A stretch of 64,000 nucleotides of DNA from Adiantum capillus-veneris. Lineage: Eukaryota > Streptophyta > Polypodiopsida > Polypodiales > Pteridaceae. The translations under genes were made by a program, and so were the position numbers. Shown here piece after piece: positions 46,983 through 58,158 of the stretch. The DNA is taken from contig CM043960.1 of assembly GCA_014529385.2 (NCBI GenBank), positions 78,037,910 to 78,101,909 on the forward strand. The letters are read 5' to 3'. The notes beneath the pieces were generated by a model that did no database searches, was not told the origin of the DNA, and saw nothing but the letters and a program-made list of their open reading frames with translations. The first letter of the stretch is position 1. Each line of letters begins with the position of its first letter.

Positions 46983-47775
46983 AATTGTCCTATTAAATTT
47001 CAAAAATCCCTTGTGCTTCTTAAATCAAGAGGCATGCATGCCTTGCATACAACCCCAATTTCATGAGAACAAACGAACCGCTTCAACTTTGCAATTTTTG
47101 TGTATAAGAATTTTTGAAATTTTCCTTTTTTTTCTTTTAAGCTTATACAAGTATTCTTCCATGTGTGCATGCTTGTCCAAGCTTCAATGCTTCAAAGCCT
47201 TCAAGAGGTGAGGTTGCTAGAGGGTGGCCTTCAGCAAAATTAGCCCCATGGTGACCCTTTCGGCATCTTGGGCACCCAAACCTAATAAAAAATGTGAAGT
47301 TCTCTCCCGTGGTGTGGCAAAAACTTGCAGCAGCGAAGAAGAGAGATTCGTAACGAGGCATATGGAGCCTCAAAGGAGGGCATTGAAGAAACAAAAAATT
47401 GTTAGCTCAATAGGGCAGCCAATTTGGGATGCATAGTCACCACAAACTAGAAAAGTCACCATCCTCCTTGCCTCCATGTAAGCCCCTTTGTTCTTGCACA
47501 GCTTACCCTGCTACCTCGACCTCCATTGCCTCATGTGTGAGAGAAGGAGAGAGGAACATGCCAAACTCATGCAAGGCAACGACCTCCCCTCCTTCCCTTG
47601 AGCTTTGATACTAGTGAAAGAATACGGGTAATCATGTATACTAATCTCCACCCAGCCATTGTCTACATATAGCCCTTGGTCCTAGAGGCCCCTTGATTGC
47701 ATGTTAACACGTGGATGAGTCTTGCCCTAGGGATCATACCCATCTAGCCATTGTATCAAACCTTGTAGCGGCAGC
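46983..47775. other. Unassigned spacer
   Basis: No gene or repeat is recognised. Its right edge is the truncation point of gypsy element B near 47776. Confidence 0.4.
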
Positions 47776-48735
47776 AAAGATCTTCCCATGTACTTTAAGT
47801 AGCAAGGGACTTTTAAGTCTTCCCTCTATGATTTCAAAAGGTTCTTTTCCCGTAGAAGTATGTATAGTATTATTATATGCATACTCTACAAGAGGTAAGT
47901 ACTTTTCCCATTGTGAGCTTTGATCTACTTCTGTAACATAGGTCTTTAGTAGATCAAGAATGTAAGATTGGCTATCTCACTTAGGCCATCCGTTTGTGGG
48001 TGATAGGCTGAAGAGAAATTCAATCTTCTACCTATATTTTCAAAGAGACCTATCCAGAAGTTATTGGTCATTCGAGGATCTCTATCTGACACGATGGATA
48101 TTGGCAATTCATGGTGTTTGAAAATCTATGATATGAAGAGAGTTTTGATTTGGTGTGCCTTAATAGTCTTCTTGACAAAAATAAAATGTGCTTGCTTGCT
48201 AAACCTGTCGACTATTGTCCATATTCCCATGGATAGACTTGGGTAATCCAAATATAAAATCCATGGATATACTCTCTCATGGTGAATTAGGGGTTGGCAA
48301 TGGCTGGAGTAATCTAGGTTGCTTCCCTCTACCATACTTGGTCTTTTGGCATACCACACATTTTGAAACATACTCTTGTATGTCCACTTTCATGGTAGGC
48401 CAATAAAAGTACTTCTCTACTCCTTGAAGAGTAGGTTGAATGCCTCTATGCCCCGCATAGGGAGTAGCATGAGATTCATACATGACTTTCTCACGAAGGG
48501 AATGGGTATCACATAGCCTATTGCCATGGAGAAGATAACCATCCTGCAAGGTAAATGGTTCCTCTTTCTTCCCCAAAGCAAGGGCTGACATTATGTATTT
48601 AAAGTCAGGGTCAATAGCATACTCATCTATCATAGACGATAGATCATTGTGAGTTTCTATAGTACACAGCATTAACTTTTGGTCTCCGTGAAAGTGCATC
48701 GGCCACTGGATTGTGCTTACCAGCAATGTGAGCAA
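47776..48735 (-). pseudogene. Gypsy element B: integrase, truncated
   Basis: Minus-strand Ty3/gypsy integrase. The zinc-binding module is intact: the His pair in HATPYAGH and the Cys pair in CVVCQKTK with the usual spacing, near 48345-48500. The core is broken by frame changes from about 48275 onward but can be followed to the KVHGKIF region at 47785, where similarity to element A stops abruptly. The C-terminal part and 3' LTR are missing. It follows RNase H in the normal pol order and overlaps its frame at 48644-48735. Confidence 0.85.
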
Positions 48736-49808
48736 TGTGGAAATTAAATTGCAAAATAAAATTTTCCCACCTTATTTGTTTGTCGGAAAGCTTTGTTTGC
48801 ATCATGAAGTACTTGAGACTTTGATGGTCTCTTCGTAAAATGAATGGAGTCCCCAATAGATAGTGCTTCCATGTGTCTAGGGCATGTAGAACAGCTAACA
48901 ACTCTTTCTCATAAATGCATGAGACCCATTCATCCGTATTGAGCGTTCGGCTCTCATATGCTTTGGCATGCCCTTCTTGAAGCAAGATTGCTCCAACCCA
49001 ATCACCACAAGCATCACATTGGACCTCAAATGGCTTTGAGAGATCCGGAAGCATAAGAAGTGATTGGGAGGTTAGCTTCTCTTTGAGCTTGTCAAAAGCA
49101 TTTTGCTCGTTAGTAGTCTGTGAATACTTAACATTCTTCTTTGTTAATTCATGTAATGGTCTTGCTATTTGAGAGAATTTTTCTATGAAGCGTCTATAGT
49201 ATGCACACATACCAATAAAGCTTCTTAGCTCATGTAGATTCCTTGGATTAGGCCATGCTTTTATAACCTCCAACTTTGATGGATCCATATGGATACCATT
49301 TTGAGAGATAATATGACCTAAGTATTGAATCTCTTGAAAAAAAAAATTTGCTTTTCTTTTGATTGAGAAAAAGCTTGTTCTCCCTCAATGCTTGAAAAAT
49401 CACTTGGAAATGTGGATTGTGTTCCTCCAAGGACTTGTAGTAGATGATGATATCATCAAAGAACACCCCAGTAAATTTGCGATAGGGTCTAAAAATTTTC
49501 TCCATTAATCGATTGAATGTAGCTGGTGTATTAGTCAAGCCAAAAGGCATGACTAGATATTCATAAAGGCCAAACATTGTACGAAACGCGGTCTTTAGGA
49601 TATCTTCATTCACTATCCTTATTTGATGGTAGCCACTTTTAAGGTCAATCCTAGTGAAGTAGGTAGAGCCTTTTAGCTTATCAAACATATCTTCTACCCG
49701 AGGTACGGGAAATCTGTTTTTGATAGAGTGATATGATTTAGTGCATGATAGTCCACACACATGCGGTATGTACCATCTTTCTTTTGCACTAGAAGGACTG
49801 GAGAACAA
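48644..49808 (-). pseudogene. Gypsy element B: reverse transcriptase and RNase H
   Basis: RT (49808-49248) shows RFPVPRVEDMFDKL, TYFTRIDLKSGYHQI, the VMPFGLTNTPATFNRLM block and the catalytic FFDDIIIY motif, as in plant gypsy elements. It leads, with a frame change near 49260, into RNase H (49288-48644). There PFEVQCDACGDW carries the first Asp, YEKELLAVL the Glu, RRDHQSLK the next Asp (usual Thr replaced by Arg) and VADALSRRP the last. Reads as a recently broken autonomous element. Confidence 0.88.
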
Positions 49809-49960
49809 AAGGGAGAGGAGCTAGGCCTCACCATTCCTTTGTCTACCAATTCTTGTACTTGCCTCATGATTTCCTCTTCTTGAGCTTAGGAAACTCGATA
49901 AGCAGGCTTTTTAGGCAGTGAGCTTCCTGATAGGAGCTCAATTTGATGGTCATCATCCCC

Positions 49961-50440
49961 TCATTTTGGAGGTAATTCCAAAGGGATATCATCGATGAAC
50001 ACATCTTGGAATCCTTTTAGAAAGTTAGACAAGTCTAACTCTTCTTGATTCCTACCATTCACCTTTGATGAAACATTAGGACCTTTTTGGGACTCTTTGA
50101 CAAAAATCATGTACGTAGAAATTGAGCTCTTCATTGATTTATGATCCTTTACAATTAGCATCCTCTTTTGGAGCTTGGACAGTGGAAGCTCTAGGAATCT
50201 CATTGCGAGCATTTCCTTTGGGGAAAGAATGATAGCCATGTCTTGCTCCCCACACTTAAAACATTTGTGGTCCTTGCAAAAGGTTTCAAGCTCTTCAGGA
50301 GAGAGTTTATTTTTACCTTTGTAAACTCCTTTCTCCTTGGACCGATTGTTGTTGTTGTTGTTGGAGTGGCCTTGGGAAGAAGTTTGGGCATTGGTTTTCC
50401 CCTTTGCATCATTTGTCTTTGCTTTCCATGGGTTTGACAT
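49961..50440 (-). pseudogene. Gypsy element B: gag zinc-knuckle and protease linker
   Basis: This 159-codon frame begins with a Lys/Asn/Gln-rich linker (GHSNNNNNNRSKEKG), then HKCFKCGEQ, the first half of a CCHC knuckle. It continues in another frame, so the knuckle is interrupted. The later ELPLSKLQKRMLIVKDHK region is where the aspartic protease should lie; no D-S/T-G is visible. Ends IPLELPPK, in line with the RT start. Confidence 0.65.
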
Positions 50441-51546
50441 TCAGTCTAGCCCCTTGTTGGAAATTGATGCGCAAAGCAACCATAGTGTGGTGGATTACTT
50501 TGGTGATAGAGTTAGGCCGTTGGGAGTTGACGTACTCGGCCATCTCTTCAAATAATCTTGCACAGAATTGTTGTTTTTGCTCGACAAAGTCTATCTTTTG
50601 AAAGACAGTAGCCTTGAGATGTAAATCCCAAAACTTGTCCACATATTTGTGGATAGACTCATGAGAGAGAAGCCTCAAACTCTGCCATTCAGCGAGCACT
50701 TTTTCCTTTGTATCGCTTGCAAGGAGTTGCTTCATGATGGAAAATTGTAGAGTTTTCCATGTCTTTGGGGCTTCGTCGTTGCCACGAAGGCTAGCCCACC
50801 ATAGACGAGCCGATTATTGGAAGTGCATAGCTACATGGCGTAGCTTGGAGGACTCCGTGAAGCCCTCGTCTCCAAAGGTCACATCAAATTGTTGGATGAA
50901 GGCCAATACTTTGTTGGTAGCACCAAAGGTGCCATCATAGGTGAGAAAAGAGATACTCTTTCCTCCCTCTTTGAACTTCTTGAGCTTTTGTGGCCTTTGC
51001 CATGCAGGGTAAGATTTGCGATGTCCTCCCCTCTTGTATTCTCTAGGAGAATAGACATAGCTTTCATCAGAAGAGGAGGAAGGTGAAGAAGAAGGAGAAG
51101 AGGGTGACCTCTTTCTTGCCCTTTTATTCCTTTGTTTCCTCTCTTCCCTTTTGAAGTGATGAGGAGGACTATGGGTTAACCATTTCCTCTTGGGAGGAGT
51201 TGGCGATCGTTTAGTCCTCCATCTTCGTGGAGCCACATCTTCGGAGGAACTCAGGGATTCATTACTTTCTTGCTCTTTGGATTCCTCCTCTCGTATGGGA
51301 GAGAGTCTTCTTTTGGGGGTCTCATCAAGAGGCCTCCTAAGCTCTCTCTTCTCTTGGCGAGGAAAGAAAATCCCATAAGCACGAAGTTGTTGAGTAACTT
51401 CGGCTTGCAAAGCGGGGTTGCCCCCATTTCTTGTTGCAACCTAGTAACAAGATAATTAACAAACATGGGGGCATCCTAATTAGCACCTTCATGTGCAAAA
51501 TCAAAGTTATCAATGTTCATTCTACTTCTTGGTTATTGTCAGCCAT
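50409..51546 (-). pseudogene. Gypsy element B: gag, broken
   Basis: A start ATG at 51546 (MADNNQEVE) is followed by a stop within ten codons. An open stretch from about 51410 to 50814 is rich in Arg, Ser, Glu and Pro (SSPSSSPSSSSDES). It ends in KVLAFIQQFDVTFGDEGFTESSKLRHVAMHF, the start of the retrotransposon gag core. After a TAA the core continues at 50735 (LLASDTKEKVLAEWQSLRL, then SIHKYVDKFWDL). Gag packages the RNA in virus-like particles. Confidence 0.8.
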
Positions 51547-51940
51547 GTTAAACTTATGTGTTTACTTAGGGTATGCTTTGGCAATTCAAAACCTTAGTTG
51601 CTACTCCTCTTAGCCTTTGAAAATAGGCACTTAAGTATCTACACCCACGTCTCAAATTGGTTAAATATTTATATGGAGTAGTGGAGTGGGTCTAACATAG
51701 CAGAGTTGTTGAGGGATAGCTCCTTTCGGACTTCTTATGGCTCAATAATGGTAAAGCCGTAGGCAAGTCTAAAAAGACTCCATTATTAAGACCAAAGCTC
51801 CCGAGGAGTGCACCATATCCCACATAGTTGGGTCAACAAAATTGATAATAGATCCCAGTCCCAATATAATTAACAAAATCAACTATTGATGGGCTACTTA
51901 CGGACCTCTCTTCTTAAGCAAGAAAAGAGAAACCAAATGA

Positions 51941-51950
51941 TCTGATACCA
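51941..51950 (-). other. Primer binding site of gypsy B
   Basis: Minus strand TGGTATCAGA matches the initiator-Met tRNA 3' end, one base from the LTR terminus. Confidence 0.75.
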
Positions 51951-52224
51951 ATGTAATGGAAAAGGCCTATGAACTTTGGGATAGCGAAATTAGGGGATTA
52001 GATAAAGCAGTTTTGTGAGATTACTTTTTGAGCATAGCGGGTGAACTTAATTGATGGTAGTGACGAGCGCAAAGCGCAACACCGACCCCGATCGCCTTGA
52101 AAAATGCCGAGAGCCGATGCATGCCACAAGCCGGTCACGGTGAAGCGAACAGGGGGCACCACCTAGCTTTGAGCAGCTAGGACGCAGACAACGGTGATTG
52201 GAAATATCACAGACTCTACACAAC

Positions 52225-52233
52225 GAGAGAGAA

Positions 52234-52319
<86 letters not shown>
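52225..52319 (+). repeat. GA microsatellite (~95 bp, three AAAG interruptions)
   Basis: A GAGA run with AAAG interruptions near 52232, 52247 and 52287; it lies in the transcribed part of the proposed LTR. Confidence 0.95.
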
Positions 52320-52324
<5 letters not shown>

Positions 52325-52664
52325 CACGTGATGAAAACCCTCGGGGTGTGAGGGAGAACTATTTTCTTGCAATATTTACAGCAACCTTATTTTTGGCGAG
52401 GTGTCAATCATGGTGATAGAGAGATAGAGGGAGAGATAGTGAGCCTACTAGTGCGTTCTCTAGAGATGACTCACTAACACAAAACCTTGCTAACATGAGT
52501 GTGTGTGTGTGTATCGACCATTGGAGTCGAGATGTAGTCATAGCTTCTTTACATAGTACAAATTCCCAAAGAAAATCGCTACACTAAGTCCCCTCTCTCA
52601 TGATGCAAATGTTGCCAATCCCTCCCACCAAAATACTACCAAGTGCTGACCTCTGATGAACTTG

Positions 52665-52683
52665 CCCCCCCCCCCCTCCCCCC
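52665..52683 (+). repeat. Poly-C run with one T
   Basis: Twelve C, one T, six C; directly downstream of the LTR TATA box in the minus-strand sense. Confidence 0.9.
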
Positions 52684-52702
52684 GATAGTGACCTCTCAGA
52701 GC

Positions 52703-52711
52703 CTTTTTATA
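52703..52711 (-). promoter_or_regulatory. LTR TATA box of gypsy B
   Basis: Minus strand TATAAAAAG, preceded by GCACC, is in a suitable position for LTR transcription toward gag. Confidence 0.55.
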
Positions 52712-52918
52712 GGTGCTCGTTGCTTTAGATTAGGGTTCTAATCAGGGGAGACAAAGCAAGGCAGTGGGCCCTAGGTGGTTGACCCTTGCTTTGTCTTGGG
52801 AAATATTATAGAGAAAAACCTCTAGGTGGGCCTTTGTGACCATCACCTAGACAGAGATGAGAATTTACAAAATTGGATTTTTACAAGATTTGGTTTGAAA
52901 CTGGAAAAAATGACAACA

Positions 52919-53291
52919 ACCTACGGATTTTACTGTGAGGTCATCGTGGATGCAACGCCGATGAATGGCGACCTAGCTGATGCGTTGGTGTAGCGCATTC
53001 GTCATTTTTGGGGTCGGCTGGGGCATGCCTTCGGCATCTTTTCTTGTTTCGGTGTTGGTGGTGCGCGACTTGGCCGTCTCCTTTCTTTTTTGTTGATGAC
53101 GTCGATGTCCTTTGTGTGTGTTTTTTTTTCCAGTGCATGCGTGTTGTTTGGTTGTGTGGGTGCGCATGCCGTGTACTTATGTATGTATGTGAGTGTGTGT
53201 AGATGTGTGTGTATATATGTGAGTGTGTAAATGCGTGCCAAATGTGTGTGTGTAGGCGGGAGAGTGTGTGCGTGGAAACGAGGAGTGTAAG

Positions 53292-53355
<64 letters not shown>

Positions 53356-53456
53356 TTATAATTTTTTCTTCTTTTTTTGCTTGCCTGCTACAAAGAACGC
53401 GAGGAGGGTGTGTGTGTGTGTGTGTGTGTGTGTTGAAAAGAGAGAGAGTATGCGGT
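52919..53456. repeat. Simple-sequence region between elements B and C
   Basis: TG-rich stretches (53175-53270), a TA run of 29 units (53297-53354) and a GT run (53408-53432). No gene. Confidence 0.85.
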
Positions 53457-54377
53457 TGTTGGCGTATACGCAGCGACGGACGGCAACACAGCGAGAACTC
53501 ACCTAACAAGATTTATCAGCTAAGGACGAAGCTCGACCCGCAGGTGCTTGGAAGTAAGCATAGGGTGTCAACCTACGCTTGACTACTTCCTACAGAGGTC
53601 TCTACCCAATGTTTAGCTACAGCCTTCAAGAGTACACAAGAGGAGATTTCCTACAACGCTTTCAAGGGCCAAATACCCATCAAACGTTCTCAAAACGCTA
53701 TGAAACTTGAGGGAAATCCTATTAACACCAATAGGTTGCTCTCCCTAAGGTCCAAGAATCAAAACTCCAACCCTAAACACTCGGTGCAAAATCACGTAGG
53801 ATGTCTGGTCGAAATTTACAAGTCGAAGTTTCCGAAAACTAAAGTGCCTAATGTGTAGCTCTACTCATTGCAAACGCGTGGATATGTTGAAATGCAAAAA
53901 TGGATAACGTATGCTCACCGAATCACCAGATATAGCTCGTGGGTCGAGCTCGCAAAGTCGAGTCGTACACCTGCAATGTAGGTGTTGGCGCGTAGCTCTC
54001 TTCAGGGGCAACACACTGCACTTCTCCACACTCGATTCCGACCACCAGTGCGCGCGTAGCGTCAAGATAAAACTCTCAATCTCTCTCGTACACAGAGTAC
54101 GCTCAACTCACACAGACAAAAACTTATAGAAATGACAAAGGTTTTCTGCATTAAGGTCAAAAGTGGTATAAATTCTTACAATCTCAAACCCTAATGTTCC
54201 AATTTAACCATTTACTAAGTCTAAATGTCAAAAATGGGATACAATTTGGAAGCTTCTACAAGTCCCACTATTTACAAAGGTGAAATGACAGTTTCTTCTC
54301 AATTAAGGAATAATTACAAAGGAAATTAATATCCCGTCGGGCAATCATCCTCCGTTGGGTGTGTCCAGCCACTAACA
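53457..54377 (-). mobile_element. 3' LTR of gypsy element C
   Basis: On the minus strand the LTR starts TGTTAGTGGCTGG at 54377, directly after a purine tract. Its end is uncertain; the CCAACA at 53457 would give TGTTAG..CCAACA ends. It contains CGTAGGATGTCT at 53795-53806, the half-site of the palindromes found inside the same element. Confidence 0.6.
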
Positions 54378-54390
54378 CTCCCCCCCTCCT
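54378..54390 (-). other. Polypurine tract of gypsy C
   Basis: Minus strand AGGAGGGGGGGAG, immediately before the LTR start, so the strand and 3' side of element C are fixed. Confidence 0.75.
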
Positions 54391-54429
54391 AGATCATGTC
54401 TTCCCCGACATGGCAGTAGAGCCGCTTCT

Positions 54430-56852
54430 TCAGTGGAGGCTTTCGCGCATCTTCAGAAGAGACTCATATTGTGCATGCTGAGCCAGTAATGTAGGGCCGA
54501 ATATTTTTGTATCGATGGTGAAGAAACCGGTGTAGAAGGCTTCTTCAAAGGCGTGGAGATGATACGAGGGCAAAAACATTATTCACTGGTAGAGGGCATG
54601 TATCACCTCATGGGAAGGCTGAGCAGACAGTTCATATGCACATCTATATGTGTCTTGGAAGAAGAATATGTTGTATGTTGCTTGTCCAGGTTTAAAGATC
54701 TCAAAAACTGCCATAAGGGTTTTACAGATTTTCCTAAGCATGATGCAAGAGAGGTCAGGCGAGCCAGTAAACAATTTAATGGCGCCCGTTAGGGTTTTCA
54801 CCATGTATTGCTCACTCATTCTCTTGCCTGCCTTCAAGCCTGGAAGCTTTGGGTAGTTGAGCCATGTGGGGTGGCTTTTCTTCAGCAGCTCTTGTTCTTT
54901 GCAGGTCCGCATCCTTGGTAGAGGGCAAAAGCTAAGGTTGTCTCTGATTATTTTAGGCGCCTCTACTAGATGTACTAAATGCTGTGGGTATTTGGTTAGC
55001 CATGCCTTTCTCCATTTTGGCTGAGAGTCCACAATAAGCTTAACACCTTCTGGTTTGGAGATATCTTCTTCGTATAGTGCACTATTGGCTCCTCTTTAAT
55101 CCGCTTGTTTATTTTAGCAGCTTCATACTTGAGAAGAGGATATGGGAGAGAAGGTTGTATCCATTCATGTCAAACAACATTTGCATCTAACTTCTAAATG
55201 GTCATAGACTTTAATACCCTCTGCTCCCACTCCATTGCTTCTTTGGCGGTGTCTTTTATTGCCGCTTCTCTTGCCTTTTGTAGATTTTCTTCTTCTTCTA
55301 GTGTCAGATCCCGAGGCTCTTGGGATGGTCCCACAAGGATGTCCTCTTGCATTGTTGTGTCCACTGGATCAAGAAGTATTCTATAGTTTTTTTCTTCTAG
55401 ATCTGGCTTCTCATCTTTTGGTTCAACTTCTTCCTTCTACTCTTTCTCTTTGTTCTTCTCTTCCTTGGAGTCTTGTTGCCCATCAGATTTGTTCATCTCC
55501 TCTTTTTGTCGGTTTTGAGGAGGACTAAGACGAGGTGGTGATGGTGGAGGTCTGGATTCTCAGCTTGATGGTGGAGTTGGTTGCTTCTTCTTGAAATCCC
55601 GATCCACCTTTGTTTTCCTCTCTCTTTCTTGGCCTTCCTGCTCTTCTAGCAGTTGCCGTCTCACATCATCAACCTCTTCTTCGGTTAAAGGTATATTCCG
55701 TTGTAGCATCTAAGATCTCGAAATTCTTGATATAATCTTTAAACCGATCCCTTTGAGTCCTTCGAGATGATCCAGACATAGCCTCAAGTGATGGCTTCCA
55801 TAACTCGCTCAGATCCCCTTTTAGCGCTCTCTCAGCTCTGAAACTTTCCATTAGTCTTTCTAGCCTTGCTGCTTTCTGTGACTTTGTTTCCTTTACTGGC
55901 ACCTGTAGAGTTTCTTTCTTTCCCTTCTTAGGCTCTGGCGGCTCTTCTAGCACTGTCTCTAAACGGCACTTCAACCTTGTGGCTACCCTTGGAGCCTTAG
56001 GAGGCTCTTCTTCTTTGTCTTCCTTTAGCTTGAGCCAATCATTTTGGGAGGGAGGTAGAGGCCAATTTCCCTTGGCATGCAATGCTCCATAGATGACTTT
56101 GGTTATCAACTCACCAGGCACAATATAAGTGGGATTTTTGGTCCCCATCTTCACAAGGTTGTCGTGAATGTAAGCGGCATAGTTTATCTCCTTCGGTTTG
56201 CTCTTTTGCATCGCCCAGGTGAAAGTGGTGGCAATAGCTCCAGGTGGCATCCTGTATTTCTATGGACGCTTGGTACACATGTGGAAGTACTGGTTGTATA
56301 ATTGGCTCATGATAGCCACCTTAGGGTTTGCAATGTCTTCAAAGGATAGTTATTTTTCTTTTCTGAGTAGACCTTAATGTCATCTCGCCTCTTAGTCACA
56401 CTGTCTCCTTTGTTAGAGAGGTCAAGTGCTGCTTCCACCACCTTCTCTGTGATGACAATCATTGTATTAGGCTTGCCTTGCATATCCGTAATTCTGGCTA
56501 TGCCATCCTCTTTGATTGTGGTGACAAACTCCCACACTCTTTTAGCATCAATCCCTGTTGGCAAGGCTTCAAAGTAATTGTGGAGATCCAGTTTCTCCAA
56601 GTAGTCCCCCATCTTGCTCTTGACAAATTCATTGAGCTCTTGAGGTATCATGGGTAGCTCCACTGCATTTCCCTCCGGATCTTTAAATACTCCTTGGTAG
56701 ATTCTCAGATCATTGGTTTCTAGTAGGTCATCTTGAATCCAAGTTCTTGTGGGCTTCAGGGTTCCCTCTGGGATAACAAAAGGCTCCACTTCTTCTAAGT
56801 AGTCCTTGATAGTCATCCTCTTCTTCTTTGCGGGTGACTTTGTGGCTGCCAT
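54430..56852 (-). pseudogene. Extra ORF of gypsy C, downstream of pol
   Basis: Between integrase and the 3' LTR, in the sense direction, lies a coding region of about 2.4 kb. It starts at ATG 56852 (MAATKSPAKKKRMTIKDYL, 181 codons). After a frame change near 56340 and a TAG near 56265 it continues from 56250 to 55669 (MPPGAIATTFTWAMQKSKP, then YIVPGELITKVIYGALHAKG, and a Lys/Glu/Pro-rich tail). Broken remnants extend to a 149-codon frame at 55032-54583. No signal peptide or membrane helix is evident, so env is unlikely. Its position matches the additional ORFs of plant Tat-type gypsy elements, and the middle part loosely resembles the putative plant transposon protein domain; that is inference. 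Confidence 0.65.
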
Positions 56853-57016
56853 GGATCCTGTTGCACTCAGTAGTCCAAAGTTAGCGTTTTTTACAGATTA
56901 GCTAATAAACTGAGTTCTGACTACCCAAATGACTTGAAAATTGAAATAAGAACTCAAAAGAGACTAGGGAAACCATCCATGTGCCCACATTAGATTTTTG
57001 GCTAAAAAATAAGCAT

Positions 57017-57044
57017 GTAGACATCCTACGCGTAGGATGTCTAC
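57017..57044. promoter_or_regulatory. Palindrome 1, perfect, 28 bp
   Basis: GTAGACATCCTACG followed directly by its exact reverse complement. A perfect dyad with no loop suggests a dimeric protein site or a cruciform; the role is unknown. Confidence 0.9.
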
Positions 57045-57304
57045 CTTCTCTGATTTTGATGAAATTTGACAGGCTTGTGGCCCTTGACTTGTGGAACATG
57101 GCTATGTACTTGGGATTTGGTTTGGACATCAAAAAGTGAAATTTTGAGCAGATTTAGTCTTTTGTCTCACAAATTGGGTAGGATGTCCTATATGGATGGA
57201 AAATGATATTCAATTGGGTTGAAATTTGATATATAGGCTACTTATACCATGTAAAAGACTCCCATGAAGTCAATTCCTGCACAGAAGGTCAATATGACAC
57301 TCGA

Positions 57305-57326
57305 GACAAGCTACGCGTAGGATGTC
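57305..57326. promoter_or_regulatory. Palindrome 2, one arm altered, 22 bp
   Basis: The right arm CGTAGGATGTC is intact; the left arm GACAAGCTACG has two mismatches. Confidence 0.85.
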
Positions 57327-57588
57327 TACTTTCTCAGAATGACTTGATTTTGGGTCTGTGGGTAGCCCTTAACATGTAGAACATGGCGTTGCTCTTGGAT
57401 GTTGATTTGGATAAGCATTGGTGTTGTTAGGAGCATGTGTAGTATTTTTAGGCTCATAAAAGTGCATCTTTGAGGTTTTGGGGGCCAATTGTGATGGGTC
57501 TGGCTTGAAATTTGATACATGAGCTTGTGAAGATGTTATATAGATATGCGGAACTCAAAAACACCAGTTGGAGGTCAAATAGGTCATT

Positions 57589-57614
57589 TAGACATCCTAC
57601 GCGTAGGATGTCTA
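57589..57614. promoter_or_regulatory. Palindrome 3, perfect, 26 bp
   Basis: TAGACATCCTACG plus its exact reverse complement. Confidence 0.9.
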
Positions 57615-57873
57615 TTTCATTAATTTTCATATCTGACCCTACAGTTAGCTTGGCAATGTGCTAATGAGTATATTATGCAAGTTTCATGTGATTTGGACTA
57701 GTTTTGGTAGGTCTATGACCCATTATTGCCTCTATGCTGTGACTTTCCGTTTTTTGATGCATATGAGGTCAACTCCTATCCAAATGTGATGAAACATGAT
57801 GTCTAGCATGTATAAGCTATGTAGAAGCTATGTATGAGGTGAGATATTGAGTTTGGTGCCCAAACATTGCCTT

Positions 57874-57899
57874 GAGACATCCTACGCGTAGGATGTCTC
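57874..57899. promoter_or_regulatory. Palindrome 4, perfect, 26 bp
   Basis: GAGACATCCTACG plus its exact reverse complement. Here the base pair at the outer edge differs (G-C instead of T-A) yet still pairs. Confidence 0.9.
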
Positions 57900-58158
57900 C
57901 TGATGAATTTTTTATGAGAAATGCTACTAGTATATGCCATGAGCCCCCCTGAGTCCCCTTTAAGCCTTATTTCAATAAAAAAGTCAAAAAGATAGATAGA
58001 AACTCCCTGTTTGGCTTTCAGAGCCTCTGAGTCGTTTTCTGACTCTTGGAGTGCTTTTCGGCGATGAAATTTCTTGATGTTAGTCTCCATAGCTTCATGG
58101 TTCCTTGGGGATCCTTGCCATATGATTTTTGTTGGCTTTGGCTTCACCGGAGCTCCGT

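Larger units (their letters stand above)
51952..52918 (-). mobile_element. Putative 5' LTR of gypsy B
   Basis: On the minus strand the proposed LTR begins TGTTGTCATTTTTTCC at 52918 and ends ..TTCCATTACA at 51952, next to the primer site. It contains a TATA box at 52703-52711, an 11-bp stem (ACAAAGCAAGG / CCTTGCTTTGT, 52751-52797) and a long GA microsatellite. The 3' end is secure because of the primer site; the start is a guess from the TGT..ACA ends. Confidence 0.5.
56853..58158 (-). repeat. Palindrome-bearing tandem block in gypsy C
   Basis: Non-coding block between integrase and the extra ORF. Four palindromes are centred at 57030, 57315, 57601 and 57886, spaced 285, 286 and 285 bp. Intervening DNA keeps only patches of similarity (GAAATTTGATAT, a TTGGAC/TTGGAT patch). 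A 132-codon frame on the minus strand at 57803-58201 runs through part of it but looks like an integrase tail read-through. Confidence 0.85.

Noticed and set aside
47711-47923. A plus-strand gene of 70 codons
   Set aside because: It is the antisense of the element B integrase tail; the same antisense text occurs in element A at 832-1050.
54430-56852. Envelope gene making element C a retrovirus-like element
   Set aside because: No signal peptide, membrane helix or cleavage site is visible; the protein is charged and Lys/Glu-rich.
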